Source: Larix kaempferi
Lineage: Eukaryota > Streptophyta > Pinopsida > Pinales > Pinaceae
Assembly (NCBI GenBank): GCA_027924585.1
Contig: BSBM01000307.1
Location: 16,849,501 to 16,913,500, forward strand
Direction of reading: 5' to 3'
DNA length: 64,000 nt
Position 1 is the first letter of the stretch. Each line of letters starts with the position of its first letter. Made by a program: the position numbers and the translations under genes. Below the pieces are notes generated by a model. The model was not told where the DNA came from, did no database searches, and was given only the letters and a program-made list of their open reading frames with translations. Below, one piece after another: positions 53,826 through 64,000 of this stretch.

Positions 53826-56071
53826 TAGGGTAACAATGGAAATTTTGATTGTATCAATGAGTTTTATGATGTTATTGAAAATTCTATAATTTTTGTTAAG
53901 ATAGATTTTCAAATGCTAGATATATTTGGGTAAAAGATACCATAGAGTCTTTAATATAAGTTTTCCCTAAAAGGACCAAGGATATATTGAGTACTAACCT
54001 TTGGAGATATGATCCAAAGAGGATATGCTTTAAAAGGCGACCTTGGTATTTGAAAATAATGAATTCTAGACCAATATCATGACAAGACACTCTGGGAAAT
54101 TATGTCATTGATTTATTTACATAACACACACCAATATGATCTTCATGATCCCTTTGTTTAGAAGGTGTTTTGCGGTTAGAATTTTTTGATGAGCCATTAA
54201 CCAGGAGACATGCTTTATCTTTTGAATGGACACTGATAACTATACTCTTCCATTTTAGATCTGGGATGGTTTTAGAAGTGCTTGTATTATGAAGGAGGGC
54301 ATACCTTTCCTTCACCATGTATTGACCCACTGGCATTCATAGGAGATGAAGTCCCTTCTACTTGAATTTAATGGAGCTGATCCTTAATTTATGAGATACC
54401 ATTAGATATTTATAGAGTCAAGATAGGTTTTTGGAGAGGTTTTGAGGGTGTTTCCATCCTAACTATTGTGAAGGGTTTCCTTCTAGTTTGAAATAATTGT
54501 GAAAGAATTCATTCCATTATTGGAAAATATCCATGCTTTACACTAAGACGGGATTTCTCATTATCGAATTAGTCCAAATGTTAAGGGATTTACGATCCAT
54601 GGGGAAGCAATAAACATATTTTCCAAAGGGGGAAATATTTTTATTGGGTTTATATACCCATGATATCTTGATTGGAGAACTTTAATGAATGGTTTTGGGG
54701 ATTTTGCACCATGGAAGTATTTTTTTCCTCATAACCTATTTCCACCAGGAAAATTTCTCATTAATGAGACTCCACAATATTTTCATGATCATAACACTGC
54801 TCTTCTATAATGGATATTTAATTCCCAATCCTCCCACTGTAGGAACACAATTTATTTTTTCCCATGCTATTGAAGAGAAATTTTTCTTATTTGTATGCTT
54901 TCCCCTTGAGAAGTGATAGATTATTATCTCGTTGAGGATACACATTGGCCCATGCCACCTCCCATGTTGTGACTTAATGAAAATTCCCAACCACATTTGC
55001 AAGAACCTAAAGACAACTTCTAGATAAGCTACCCACTATCACCTTGGTAGCCTTATCTTTCTCTCTTTTGGGGTAGCCAAGGGGGTTGTCCCTATGGAAA
55101 TATAAGTCCAATGAGTGATGGGTACAAAAGGTGCTATGTGGAATTAGGGTAAATCTATTCTTGATGTTTTATTGCAGTGTATTTAATTCTTGATCTACTC
55201 ATGTAACAATTCAACCAGGGTATTTTTTAAGGATTCTAATATTATACTTAAGTATAGTATTCTAGGCGATTATTTTGGATTGAAAAAAACATATATTTAG
55301 ATAGGTAGGCGAATATCAAATATGAAACCTGCAATTTACTATTGAAATGGGTAAATTTTGGCGAATATTATGATAAAAAAACATATTTAATGTAAATATA
55401 GGCGATATTAGAGACTAAAAATGACCAAATAACGAATTTATTTTTTGTAAAAAAGCCCGAAAAATAGCCAATTGGCTAAATTTCGCCCCTAAAAATTACC
55501 TTGAATTCAACCAACATGAAGATAAATGAAAAACAATATTTAGTGGCTACGAAACAAATCTAAAGTAATGTAACAAGCTGGAACAATGCATATTTGTAAA
55601 ACACAAAATTAGATCCTCTTCAGATTGATAAAATAAGGATTTAAGGACCTAGATGGCAATTAAAAATTCTGATTTTTAAAATTATAACTTTCATATATAT
55701 ATATTTTTAATAGGAACGTGAAGTAATGTATATTAAAAATAGAGAAAGGTACAGTTTCAAAAATCCCTTTTATGAAGGGTATAGCAAAAAAAGATACTAA
55801 GCAGTTCAAACTATATCAGTTTTAGCTTTCCAGTCCAGAGAGTGTATTTTCCTGTCTGTTCATGACTACTATGATTTGTCGGGTATATCTGGACAAACTG
55901 ATTACATAATAGGAGGCAAAAAAACATTTGAAAAAAACAAGAAAAGAGAGCACTTAAACATTCCTGGAATTAATCTAGAGGAATTCCTTCGTGGGTCTGC
56001 GAATCATCCTCCATTAAGGAGATTTCTTCGTGATGGTTCCTAGGGTCCTCCGGTTCCGTGAACTTCCCAAT
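53826..56071. other. Unassigned DNA right of the plus-strand copia
   Basis: No frame resembles a known protein. Two minus-strand frames (53896-54090 and 54100-54336) are too short to support. At 55255-55500 the AT-rich DNA repeats GGCGAATATTA/GGCGATATTA words at irregular spacing and ends in an inverted GCCAATTGGC word. Confidence 0.5.
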
Positions 56072-56629
56072 TTATTCCCTCATATCTTGTAGGGAAAATT
56101 CCAAATGAGTCATACGGGCTTTAATCCTGTCGCTGCCTTCCTGCAAGGTGCCGAGCAGGTGACACTTCAGGGAAAAGAGGAATTGCTTGAGGCCTTCAAA
56201 ATTTGCTTGCTGAGACTCCTTGATACCTTGAATAACCTTCTGCATCTCCTCGAGATCTCCCACCTGGACCCGACCATTGGTCTCGACATCTTCAATGCAC
56301 ATATCCAGCCGAGTTATGTCTAAACCTATGAGCTTGCTCTTGTCAAGAGCTTCCCTAGAGGCTTCCAAGGTGTAGCGGGCATGTTTCTTTATGTCCTGGT
56401 GAGCCCCTATGATCTCCTTAAGCTCTGAAGCCATACTCTCGATATTCATCATACTACGCACTGAAGGAAAGCAAGGGACATAGCATAGGTCAGCCAAGAA
56501 AGGAGCAGCATAACAAGTGAGAGTTTCCAAGCCCGAAATAAGATGTTGCATATCGGTACCACCATCCTGTATAAAATTGTGCGAATGAGAACTTCTATGC
56601 ATCGGCATAACTCCGCATGCGCCCATCAT
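56072..56629 (-). CDS. Hypothetical coiled-coil-like protein, 185 aa
   Basis: I do not recognise this frame. It starts at ATG 56629. The N-terminal third is uncharged and has several cysteines. From residue 65 it becomes charged and helix-like, with heptad-type spacing (ASELKEIIGAHQDIKKHARYT, shortened here to ASELKEIIGAHQDIKK, and LDMCIEDVETNGRVQVGDL). It ends RMTHLEFSLQDMRE. A stop-free 558 bp in AT-rich DNA is unusual, but it may be part of an old element, since a LINE fragment on the same strand follows at 56764. No transmembrane segment or catalytic motif is seen. Confidence 0.35.
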   Translation of the reverse strand: MMGACGVMPMHRSSHSHNFIQDGGTDMQHLISGLETLTCYAAPFLADLCYVPCFPSVRSMMNIESMASELKEIIGAHQDIKKHARYTLEASREALDKSKLIGLDITRLDMCIEDVETNGRVQVGDLEEMQKVIQGIKESQQANFEGLKQFLFSLKCHLLGTLQEGSDRIKARMTHLEFSLQDMRE

Positions 56630-56763
56630 GCCACTGGACCAAATCCCTTTAATGCAAGTAAATGAACAAGGCTAATCTTTAAGGTGGGTGAGAAGGTTTG
56701 AGCCACTTGTCTGCGAGAGTGAATGGGGGATGTGAATGCTCACCCCCAAAGTTGTGCTAGGGG

Positions 56764-57795
56764 TTAAAAGCATGGTGTCCAACTATAATGACTAGGATCT
56801 TGATTAAGCATGCTAATCCCTTCCTTGAGCCTAGCTCCATGATTGGACATGAAGTCTTCCTATGAGTTGTTATGCCTAAGGATATGGAAGAAATGAATCC
56901 GAGAGATATCGTTAGTGGAGACTATTCTCTTTTGGATTATGCTTAGAGCCTTGTTATGCCCTCTTTGGATGTTTATCATTTTCTGAATTACAATCTTAGA
57001 ATACCCCAGGGAGATGAAATGATATATGTGAAGTGACTTCATGATGTCCATCCCTTGAAGAAGTGCAAACCACTTAGCTTGATTGTTGGTTCTCCTACCT
57101 ATTCCCCAAGTGAATTGAGATACCTTATTTCCTCCTGGATCATAAATAGCCCCTCTCGTGCCTGCCACCACTGTATTTCCTTTGGACGCTCCATCAAAGA
57201 ATAGAAGATACTTATCTTGAGCTTTCCTCCAAGCAGGAAATTATTTTTGAGACACATCAAGAGCCCATTGAGGGCTCATGGAGGATTTGGAATGAATAGA
57301 GCTCAAGGCCAACAAATTGGAGACCCACAAATCTTTAGAAGGATACATGGAGTCTCGAGGAGGGGGCTAACCAAGACAAGCCATGTACTCTTTAATTTGA
57401 TTCTTAACATTCCTAGCTGTTTTGCTTACCTCCGGCTTCTTTCCTTCAAAGATGTCCTTGTTCCTTGTGAGCCAGATCTGCCAGTTGATGTACTTGGGGA
57501 GGGAATTCCAAATATTGGCTAGGGTATTTTTGTTTCCAGGATGCAGGTGACCCCACTCTTTGAAGAATCCACTTATGTTGTTTGGAAGGGAGAAATATGG
57601 GCTGACGTCCTTGACCAGCTTGTCCCAGACTTGGTGAGTGAAGCTGCAATTTAGGAATAGGTGTTGCACTAATTCTTCCTGATTTTTGCAGAGGACACAC
57701 TTGGTAGGTCCAGCTATTCCTCTTTTCCTTAAATTCTCAAAAGTTAAAATTTTCTGGTGTGTGAGGAGCCAAGAGAAGGCACAAATCTTGGGGGG
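56764..57795 (-). pseudogene. 3' end of a LINE retrotransposon
   Basis: The upstream part (57795-57367) is a zf-RVT domain: AFSWLLTHQKILTF, then KCVLCKNQEE, then QHLFLNCSFTHQVWD. A LINE RNase H follows: FFDGASKGN (about 57200), RTNNQAKWFALLQGM and FHILRHNNS, ending near TPCF with TAA at 56764. Catalytic residues are damaged: NNxAE reads NNQAK and GDS reads GYS, and an in-frame TAG follows HNNS. The reverse transcriptase half is cut off at 57796 by the inserted LTR element. Confidence 0.85.
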
Positions 57796-57911
57796 TGTTA
57801 CACCTAAAATATACCCATCATGAGATTCAGTGTATACACCCCTGAAGATATCTTGACTGAGTGATTAACCTGGGAGGATTTGTACCCAGTTGTACCAGGT
57901 TTTGAGAGGTC

Positions 57912-58641
57912 TGTGAAAATCCTCATAGCAAATCTAAGAGATGATGTATACCTCACAAGAGTAATTATGATTAAGCAAGAAAATAGAAGAAGAGTGAACA
58001 ATACAGTATAATGAGCAACATAATAATATGGTACAGTAGAACTCAGATATAAGCAATAATACTTCACACACACTAATTAATTAATCACAATATGGACAAA
58101 TAAATAGTACAATGGTAGAGAGGATTCGAATGCCTAAGGTGGCAATTCGAATTAGCCTCTTAGAGTGATCATAAGATCAATAGAGTGTCATCGGAGCACA
58201 ACTAGGTGTCCTCATGATCATCGGAGCGCAACTAGAAGTCTTCATCATCATCAATGGAGTTATCAATGCTCAAGTAACTGTCAACCATCAGTCAAACTAA
58301 CTCTGGTAGGTGTAACTGAGTGTAACTCAATGTAACTGAGTGTAACTGAGTGTAACTAAGTGTAACTGAGTGTAACTAAGTGACAACTGGACTGGTAGGT
58401 GAAGAAGGGCGAGTTGCTCCCTAAAATCAAGGAAGAAGGGTGCATTAAGAAACTGGAGGGCTAAAAATGAATAGTGAGAAGCTCCTGGGGGCTGGCTAAC
58501 GGAGGGCTAGGTGATGGACTGATGACTGGGATGCATGAAAACCCTAGAATGCATGCAAACCCTAAAGGTGCATGCATGACTGAAAATGTAAATGATCAAA
58601 ATACTGGTGGGACTAGGATGGAGTATAGGAATATCCTAACA
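57912..58641 (-). repeat. 3' LTR of element B
   Basis: It matches 60208-60918, but has about eight TGTAACTGAG-type units at 58307-58382 against about four in the partner. Confidence 0.95.
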
Positions 58642-59061
58642 CCCCCCCTTAATCCATCCTGGGCCCTGGTAACTAAGACCAAAGGTCACCCAATACAATG
58701 AATAATAACAATCAATAAACCAAGGAAGTGGGAAAATTTCATGGGAAACATACCCCCTCCTCAAAAAATAGACTGTAAGGCACACATAAAAATAAATGCT
58801 CCAAACTCAAGCATGTGTGATGCTTGGTCATATGTTTGGAGGTATCTTCTTCTTGGGAAGAAGTGGATCATGCTCAAAAAGCATGTGCTTGTACTTGCTC
58901 TTCAGATCGAATGTGATGAGAACAAATCCAACAGTATGAGAATGATCCTTGAACCTGTGATTCGAATCAGCTGAGGTAGGATCAAATCTGTGAAAGTGCA
59001 TATAGTCTTTTGTCTTCTCCTTCGAACCACCATGGGTGAGATTATGCCAAAAATAACTATT

Positions 59062-60063
59062 TCATGTTTGCTTGAAATCAAAATAAAATTTAAGACTTTC
59101 AAAACAGTTTCTTGAGATCTCCTTTGAACCAGCAAGGGTGAGATCAAAACTATCATATGCATGAGAAATTATCCCAAGCAGTAATTGCTTAGAACCCAAA
59201 TTAGATACAAGACTTGAATCATGGTTTCTTGAGATCTCCTTTGAACCATGAGAGGTGAGATCAAAACCAGCAGATGCATGAGAAATTATCCCAAGCGAAT
59301 GGCCACAGTTTCTTGAGATCTCCTTTGAACCAACAGGGGTGAGATCAAAACCATGAGATGCATGAGAAATCTTCCCAAGCGAACGGCAATTGCCATATTC
59401 TTCAATGACCTTCTGAAAGCATGGAATTATGATCATATAGTAGCATAAAAGAGGAGATAGCTGGAGAGGAGCGAATGCATTACCTTCAATAGCTATTTTG
59501 ACCTCCAAAATAATCATGTGATCATGATGCAAACCAACAGACTCTGGTGCAAGAGAGGATTTAGGACCTTCTGCAATATCTAGAGTGTGAGCTGGCACAT
59601 AAAGAGAAGAAAGTTTGAGCATGAGTGGAGAATCTGCACTTTCTTTGTCAACAAATTCAATATGAGATGATACTGGTTCATGATCTGAGAGACCATCAAG
59701 AGGAGTGAATGCATCACTTTGCTTGCTTTCGAATGGATTAGGACCAAGTCCTTCATTCTTTCTGCCAAATTTTTCATCCAGGTGAGCCCATAACTCTTTT
59801 GGGGTCCATATCTCTCTTGGAGTTTCAACACCATCACGGTATTTGAATTTGAATCTTTGGTATGCACACAAGGCAGGTATCATTGTTCCAAAGGCCATGT
59901 CACCTTTATTCAACCAATCAATATTCTCTTCAGAGGATTCGAACTCTCTTTCAAAATAACAATCAAAGAGATCATGGCTCTTCAAATATGCTATCATTTT
60001 TGGTTTCCATTCATCATAGTTGAATGGAGAAAGAAGAGGGATTCCTTCTAAATATGAATCCAT
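59062..60063 (-). CDS. Gag-like protein with C-terminal FDLT repeats (element B)
   Basis: I take ATG 60063 (MDSYLEG) as the start. The frame is open further upstream, but that part lies in the primer-site region and LTR. The 333-residue product begins with a DUF4219/UBN2-like gag domain: SPFNYDEWKPKMIAYLKS, then FDCYFEREFES, then WTPKELWAHLDEKFG. A middle region rich in S, D and H follows (DHEPVSSHIE and GLHHDHMI). The C-terminal third holds three units of about 30 residues with SHAxxxFDLTxxGSKEISRN, encoded at about 59105-59180, 59222-59303 and 59306-59386. There is no zinc knuckle or protease. No stop interrupts the frame, unlike in element A. A particle-forming or RNA-packaging role is inferred only from the gag-like domain. 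Confidence 0.72.
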   Translation of the reverse strand: MDSYLEGIPLLSPFNYDEWKPKMIAYLKSHDLFDCYFEREFESSEENIDWLNKGDMAFGTMIPALCAYQRFKFKYRDGVETPREIWTPKELWAHLDEKFGRKNEGLGPNPFESKQSDAFTPLDGLSDHEPVSSHIEFVDKESADSPLMLKLSSLYVPAHTLDIAEGPKSSLAPESVGLHHDHMIILEVKIAIEGNAFAPLQLSPLLCYYMIIIPCFQKVIEEYGNCRSLGKISHASHGFDLTPVGSKEISRNCGHSLGIISHASAGFDLTSHGSKEISRNHDSSLVSNLGSKQLLLGIISHAYDSFDLTLAGSKEISRNCFESLKFYFDFKQT

Positions 60064-60207
60064 TGAAGCTATAGAAGACCGGCAAAAACAATAGAGAATA
60101 ACTGCAACTGCTACTGCTGCAACTGTTGCACTCGAAATATTGGTAATAACCCGCAAAAAACTCTCAAGAATGGAGATAAACGATACTCTCAACATGCTCT
60201 GATACCA

Positions 60208-60918
60208 TGTGAAAATCGTCACAGTAGATCTAAGAGATGATGTATACCTCACAAGAGTAATTATGATTAAGCAGGAAAATAGAAGAAGAGTGAACAATAC
60301 AGTATAATGAGCAACATAATAATATGGTATAGTAGAACTCAGATAGAAGCAATAATAATTCACACACACTAATTAATTAATCACAGTATGGACAAATAAA
60401 TAGTACAATGGTAGAGAGGATTCGAATGCCTAAGGTGGCAATTCGAATTAGCCTCTCAGAGTGATCATAAGATCAATAGAGTGTCATCGGAGCACAACTA
60501 GGTGTCCTCATGATCATCGGAGCGCAATTGGAAGTCTTCATCATCATCAGTGGAGTCATCAATGCTCAAGTAACTGTCAACCATCAGTCAAACTAAATCT
60601 GGTAGGTGTAACTGAGTGTAACTCAATGTAACTGAGTGTAACTGAGTGACAACTGGACTGGTAGGTGAAGAAGGGCGAGTTTCTCCCTAAAATCAAGGAA
60701 GAAGGGCGCATTAAGCAACTGGAGGGCTAAAAATGAATAGTGAGAAACTCCTGGGGGCTGGCTAACTGAGGGCTAGGTGCTGGACTGATGACTGGGATGC
60801 ATGCAAAATGCATGAAAACCCTAGAATGCATGCAAACCCTAAAGGTGCATGCATGACTGAAAATGTAAATAATCAAAATACTGGTGGGACTAGGATGGAG
60901 TATAGGAATATCCTAACA
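60208..60918 (-). repeat. 5' LTR of element B
   Basis: It starts TGTTAGGATATTCC on the minus strand at 60918 and ends GATTTTCACA beside the primer site. It carries about four TGTAACTGAG-type units at 60604-60654. Confidence 0.95.
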
Positions 60919-60923
60919 AGGTC

Positions 60924-61709
60924 GTCACAGGTTGCACTCATGCAAAATGCGACGTCGCAGCTTGCTTCATTGCAGGGTGCGACAAAGTTAGTTAATAGGC
61001 AAAAATAGATTCTTCGAGGTTCTTCTTGAAATTTGCTGACTTTGGGGCCTATCCCTGACCTCTAGGGGAGTTGGTACTCGATTGCTAACACCTTGGGAAG
61101 ATCCCCTATATCTCTCCTATCATATCTCAACCTATCCTATCCATACCCTATCCACTTAGTCCTATATAAGAGAAGCTCTACCCCTCTCCAAAAAGGGAGG
61201 AAGTCTATGGTGTCTACATGTTGGTGAAATCACTTTTGAGAGATCACTACTCATCCTTGAAAGACTCAAGCTTCCTTAGGAGGAATGGAAAATGGATTTG
61301 TTGGAGAAGGGCTGCAGCGTTAAGCCTTGGTTGTAGTTCTATATCTCTACCATGTATTTCCCTATTTTTTACAGTAATACAAATGCTTTCCACCAATATT
61401 GTTCATGTGTGTAATGATATTGAGTAGTTTAACTGCTTAACTGTTCACTTAGATATCTTATTGTATAGATCCCCTTTACTTGTTTCTCTTGTTTCTTGTC
61501 TTGACAGGTCTTACAGCTTGGATCTGACGACCGTAAGACGTGGAGCAGCATACAGGAGAAAGGATAGCGAAGTGAAAGGTAAGACATCTAGTACTTGATC
61601 CTTAAGTAGATCTAGGAAATGCATTCGTAGCCTGTATTATTTGTTCTAGACTCACATTGAGCTAGGGAGATCCGGCTCGCGTCCGCTCGAGTGGATTGTC
61701 CGATAAACA
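60924..61709 (+). repeat. 5' LTR (continued) of the plus-strand gag-protease-type element
   Basis: With 57796-57911 it forms the LTR. TATATAAG at 61164-61171 is the likely TATA box. The stretch GGAGGAAGTCTAT follows at the same relative place as in the minus-strand relative. The LTR ends GATAAACA before the primer site. A perfect palindrome TGCGACGTCGCA lies at 60948-60959. Confidence 0.87.
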
Positions 61710-61713
61710 AATC

Positions 61714-61731
61714 TGGCGACCATACTGGGGA
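61714..61731 (+). other. Primer-binding site of the plus-strand gag-protease-type element
   Basis: TGGCGACCATACTGGGGA lies four bases after the LTR end. One base differs from the relative at 38347-38364. Confidence 0.87.
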
Positions 61732-63952
61732 GAGTGAATGTCTGATTTTGTAATTTCCTGAGAGTCATTTTCAGTTGATTGCTTGATACAACATTCCATT
61801 TGTCATTTGCTTCGTGAGTTGATTTCACTATCAGATCTTCGTCCTGGAGGCTCTGGTCTACTTCCTTTGATTTTATACTACTCATTCCCAAACCATTCCA
61901 TAGTTCATTGCTCACAGATATGATTCATTTTTGGACTTAGATCTCGCCCGTCGCACCTGCTTAGTGGAAACAGAGCGACACTGTGTCACTTCTGACCTCT
62001 ATTCTTTACTTGTTGGTCACTCGTCGCAACCTTTTCATTGGTATGCTGCAACGTCGTTGCACTTCCTGCATTAGTAAACTGCGACGTCACACTATGTACA
62101 AGCACAGAGTGCGCCGATTTGTCAAAATTTGGCATGCAGGCATCCCCTCTCCATTTTGTCATCCTGAACTTTGGTTTGCTGTATGAACTCCCTCTGTGCT
62201 GCAAGATCCGGCCAGAGATCCCATTCTTGATTCATGTATTGAGTGTTTGGTTTTGTTTGGATTGATTTTGGGTTCCGCTTTGGACAAGTCTGAGGACCGA
62301 CAGTGGTGGGCACTCTTGTCTCCTCCACCTTCATCCGCTCATCCTTGTATTCCCTTCCTTCCATACCTAACCTGATCATTGTGTTAGATCAGTTTCCAGA
62401 CCTCATTTACATTTATTTTTGAGCTTTGCTTTCTTGGTTTGCTTGCTACTGTTTGATTTTGAGTTAAGTGTGTCTTTCGGCTTGATTGAGTGCTTGGCTT
62501 TTCTTGAGTTTTGTGAGTGTACCGGTGTTGCAAGTAGTGTTTTCTTTTCGTTCATTTAGAACTGAAAGATCAATTGTTATCAAGTTTATTCTTTGATGTA
62601 TCCATTGAAAAGTTAAAAGTGCTTCTTTCCCATCATTTCTTGAGTGTTTTTGAAGAAAAACGTTCTTGCATTGGAATATTTCATTTATCAATCTTTTGGA
62701 AAATTGAATGAATGTATGATCATTTGTGTTTTTCTTGAAATATGGATCGCTCATATTCTTGAAAGACTCAAGCTACACTTCCAATTTTGCAAAAGTATTT
62801 CCATGCTAGGGAAAGATAGGTGCATTTTTATTTTTCATTGCTTTTAGGCCATTGAAAATGAAATTGAAAAGCTTGCATACTCCATCTTATAATTCTCTCT
62901 TTTCATTACCTAGCATCATTTTCGTTTTGAAAAGAAAAAGAAAAAATGTTGTGATTTGGATTAGTAATGTTGTGATGTTTCGCAAAAATGAAAATAATAC
63001 TTTCATAGTTGAACTTGTTTGAATTGGGAACTATTGCATTGTGTTGTTTTGGAAATCTCGTCGGAAAGAAAAAGATTTCTCCTTCCCATAGCTAGAATTC
63101 ATTGAAAGAAAAGAATATTTCATGCATGTAGCTAGGACTTGCATTATGCTTCCGATTATGTACTCACCTCATGCATTCACCTAGCCGTCCAAGATAAAAT
63201 TAACGGTAGAACTAGGTAAAATGTTTAGCAACTTGTGTGTAAGTTAGAGACGTGTTTCGACGTCGTTAAGCGTGGCAGCTGTTGTTATTTTCCAGCACTG
63301 TATCCCGGGGGTATTGTAGTCTTCCACATACTTATCGATATATCGAGCTCCTTCATGTACCCACCAAGTACCATAATCCGTACTTGGCGTATATCGAAGG
63401 GTGTATCACGTACTCGGTAGTATATCGAAAGGTCTCTTATCGAACGATTGTGCATTATACAGCACCACTACAGATTTGATCTCCCACATACCTTGCGTAT
63501 ATCGGGAGACACCATTAGGATTCCTGAAACCAACTGAGTTAACCATTTGGCCGTCTTGGCAAAGCAATACACTGAGAACAACACTCGGGGAGATTAGCAC
63601 GCACGTACTGTCCAGGTAATCGGGTATGCAGACAAGGGTACGGTCCCAATCCTCCTTGTCACGTCATATTGTTGGACCCTGCAGTATATCACGGTTTGTG
63701 ATGCCTTGATAATCCCGTGAGGTTCCAGACTTTTGAATCCACTCTGTCACATAAGTCTGCTTGTTGCCTTAGTTTGGGTAGGTTTTTCTGAACTGCATTT
63801 CTTTTTAGCTTTCCCTTAGGAGAAACGTTGTCTCAGTCATCCTGGCTGACTTTTCCGACACTCTAGCGGATTTTCACTAGAGAAGATACAGTAGGATCTT
63901 AAACTTATCACCCGAATATCCCCTTAATCTGGAGGTTATTTCGAGGGTAATA
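61732..63952 (+). other. 5' untranslated region with conserved repeat block
   Basis: No convincing coding frame is present. CGACGTCG-type words recur near 62047-62090. The block 63310-63690 contains TATATCGA, GTACTCGGTAGTATATCG and ACGTACTG-like words and matches 36570-36960 in reverse complement. The short frames crossing it have no recognisable domain. Confidence 0.7.
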
Positions 63953-64000
63953 ATGGATCAGCGTAACGCGGTTGTAGTTACTGAAGTGGAAAACCCCACT
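63953..64000 (+). CDS. Start of gag of the plus-strand gag-protease-type element (partial)
   Basis: ATG at 63953 opens a frame reading MDQRNAVVVTEVENPT up to the window edge. Its position after the conserved repeat block is the same as that of the gag start at 36434 in the relative. Too little is visible for domain assignment. Confidence 0.5.
   Translation, partial: MDQRNAVVVTEVENPT

Larger units (their letters stand above)
57912..60918 (-). mobile_element. Gag-only LTR element B
   Basis: It is flanked by AGGTC at 57907-57911 and 60919-60923. LTRs are 57912-58641 and 60208-60918, with a primer site TGGTATCAGAGC on the minus strand at 60196-60207 and a C-run complementing the polypurine tract at 58642-58648. 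The 1.55-kb interior encodes one long gag-like frame. It is the same family as element A and sits inside the LTR of the surrounding element. Confidence 0.95.
57796..64000 (+). mobile_element. Plus-strand gag-protease-type LTR element, runs off the window
   Basis: Its LTR starts TGTTACACCTAAAA at 57796, like the minus-strand relative (TGTTACACCTAAATC). The LTR is interrupted by element B, resumes at 60924 and ends at 61709. A primer site TGGCGACCATACTGGGGA, a 2.2-kb untranslated region with the same TATATCG/ACGTAC block as the relative, and a gag start at 63953 follow. It is inserted in the LINE at 57795. The target duplication cannot be checked because the right end is outside the window. Confidence 0.87.

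Noticed and set aside
53896-54336. Two adjacent minus-strand frames of 64 and 78 codons
   Set aside because: They could be remains of one broken protein, but I recognise no motif and cannot support a gene.
60064-60369. Upstream extension of the element B gag frame
   Set aside because: This part crosses the primer-binding site and LTR. The homologous stretch recurs as short frames in every LTR of the family, so it is not likely to be translated as part of gag.

Overview
This window looks like intergenic DNA from a seed plant with a large, repeat-rich nuclear genome. I found no host gene, tRNA, rRNA or CRISPR array. Almost everything recognisable is a plant LTR retrotransposon: Ty3/gypsy of Tat and chromovirus type, and several Ty1/copia elements. 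There is also a LINE fragment and a small inverted-repeat DNA element family. The element types suggest a plant; a gymnosperm is plausible, but the sequence does not prove it. Nearly every coding region is broken by stops, frameshifts or deletions, so these are old copies.

Layout. 1-1670: possible LTR end and non-coding repeats. 1671-8744: minus-strand Tat-like gypsy element, with gag and protease split by a solo LTR at 5851-6949 (target duplication GTAAG). 8742-9692: AT-rich element with terminal inverted repeats. 9693-18393: minus-strand copia element containing two foldback elements that share those termini. 18394-21077: unassigned DNA. 21083-23931: gag-only LTR element A (duplication AACTC). 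25358-43492: minus-strand chromovirus (AATTG). It is split by a gag-protease LTR element at 25978-39350 (CTAGA), which is itself split by a Tork-like copia at 26214-31335 (CTAAA), a three-layer nest. 44985-46080: diverged relative of element A. 46805-53820: plus-strand copia (CTTAG), the youngest-looking element, with two 592-bp LTRs differing at about 15 positions by hand count. 56764-57795: LINE 3' end. From 57796 to the window end: a plus-strand relative of the 25978-39350 element, inserted in the LINE, with element B (57912-60918, AGGTC) inside its 5' LTR.

How the parts relate. The order of insertion can be read from the nesting: chromovirus, then gag-protease element, then Tork-like copia; and LINE, then gag-protease element, then element B. 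Two families here, A/B and the gag-protease family, have complete LTRs, primer-binding sites and gag-like frames but no reverse transcriptase. They would have to borrow enzymes from autonomous elements, as described for TR-GAG and LARD elements. The most unusual signals are the C-terminal peptide repeats of A/B, the RNase H domain placed upstream of reverse transcriptase in the Tat-like element, the non-coding repeat arrays of the gag-protease family, and the hairpin over the TATA box of the young copia. Positions and repeat counts were read by eye; no alignment or database search was run.
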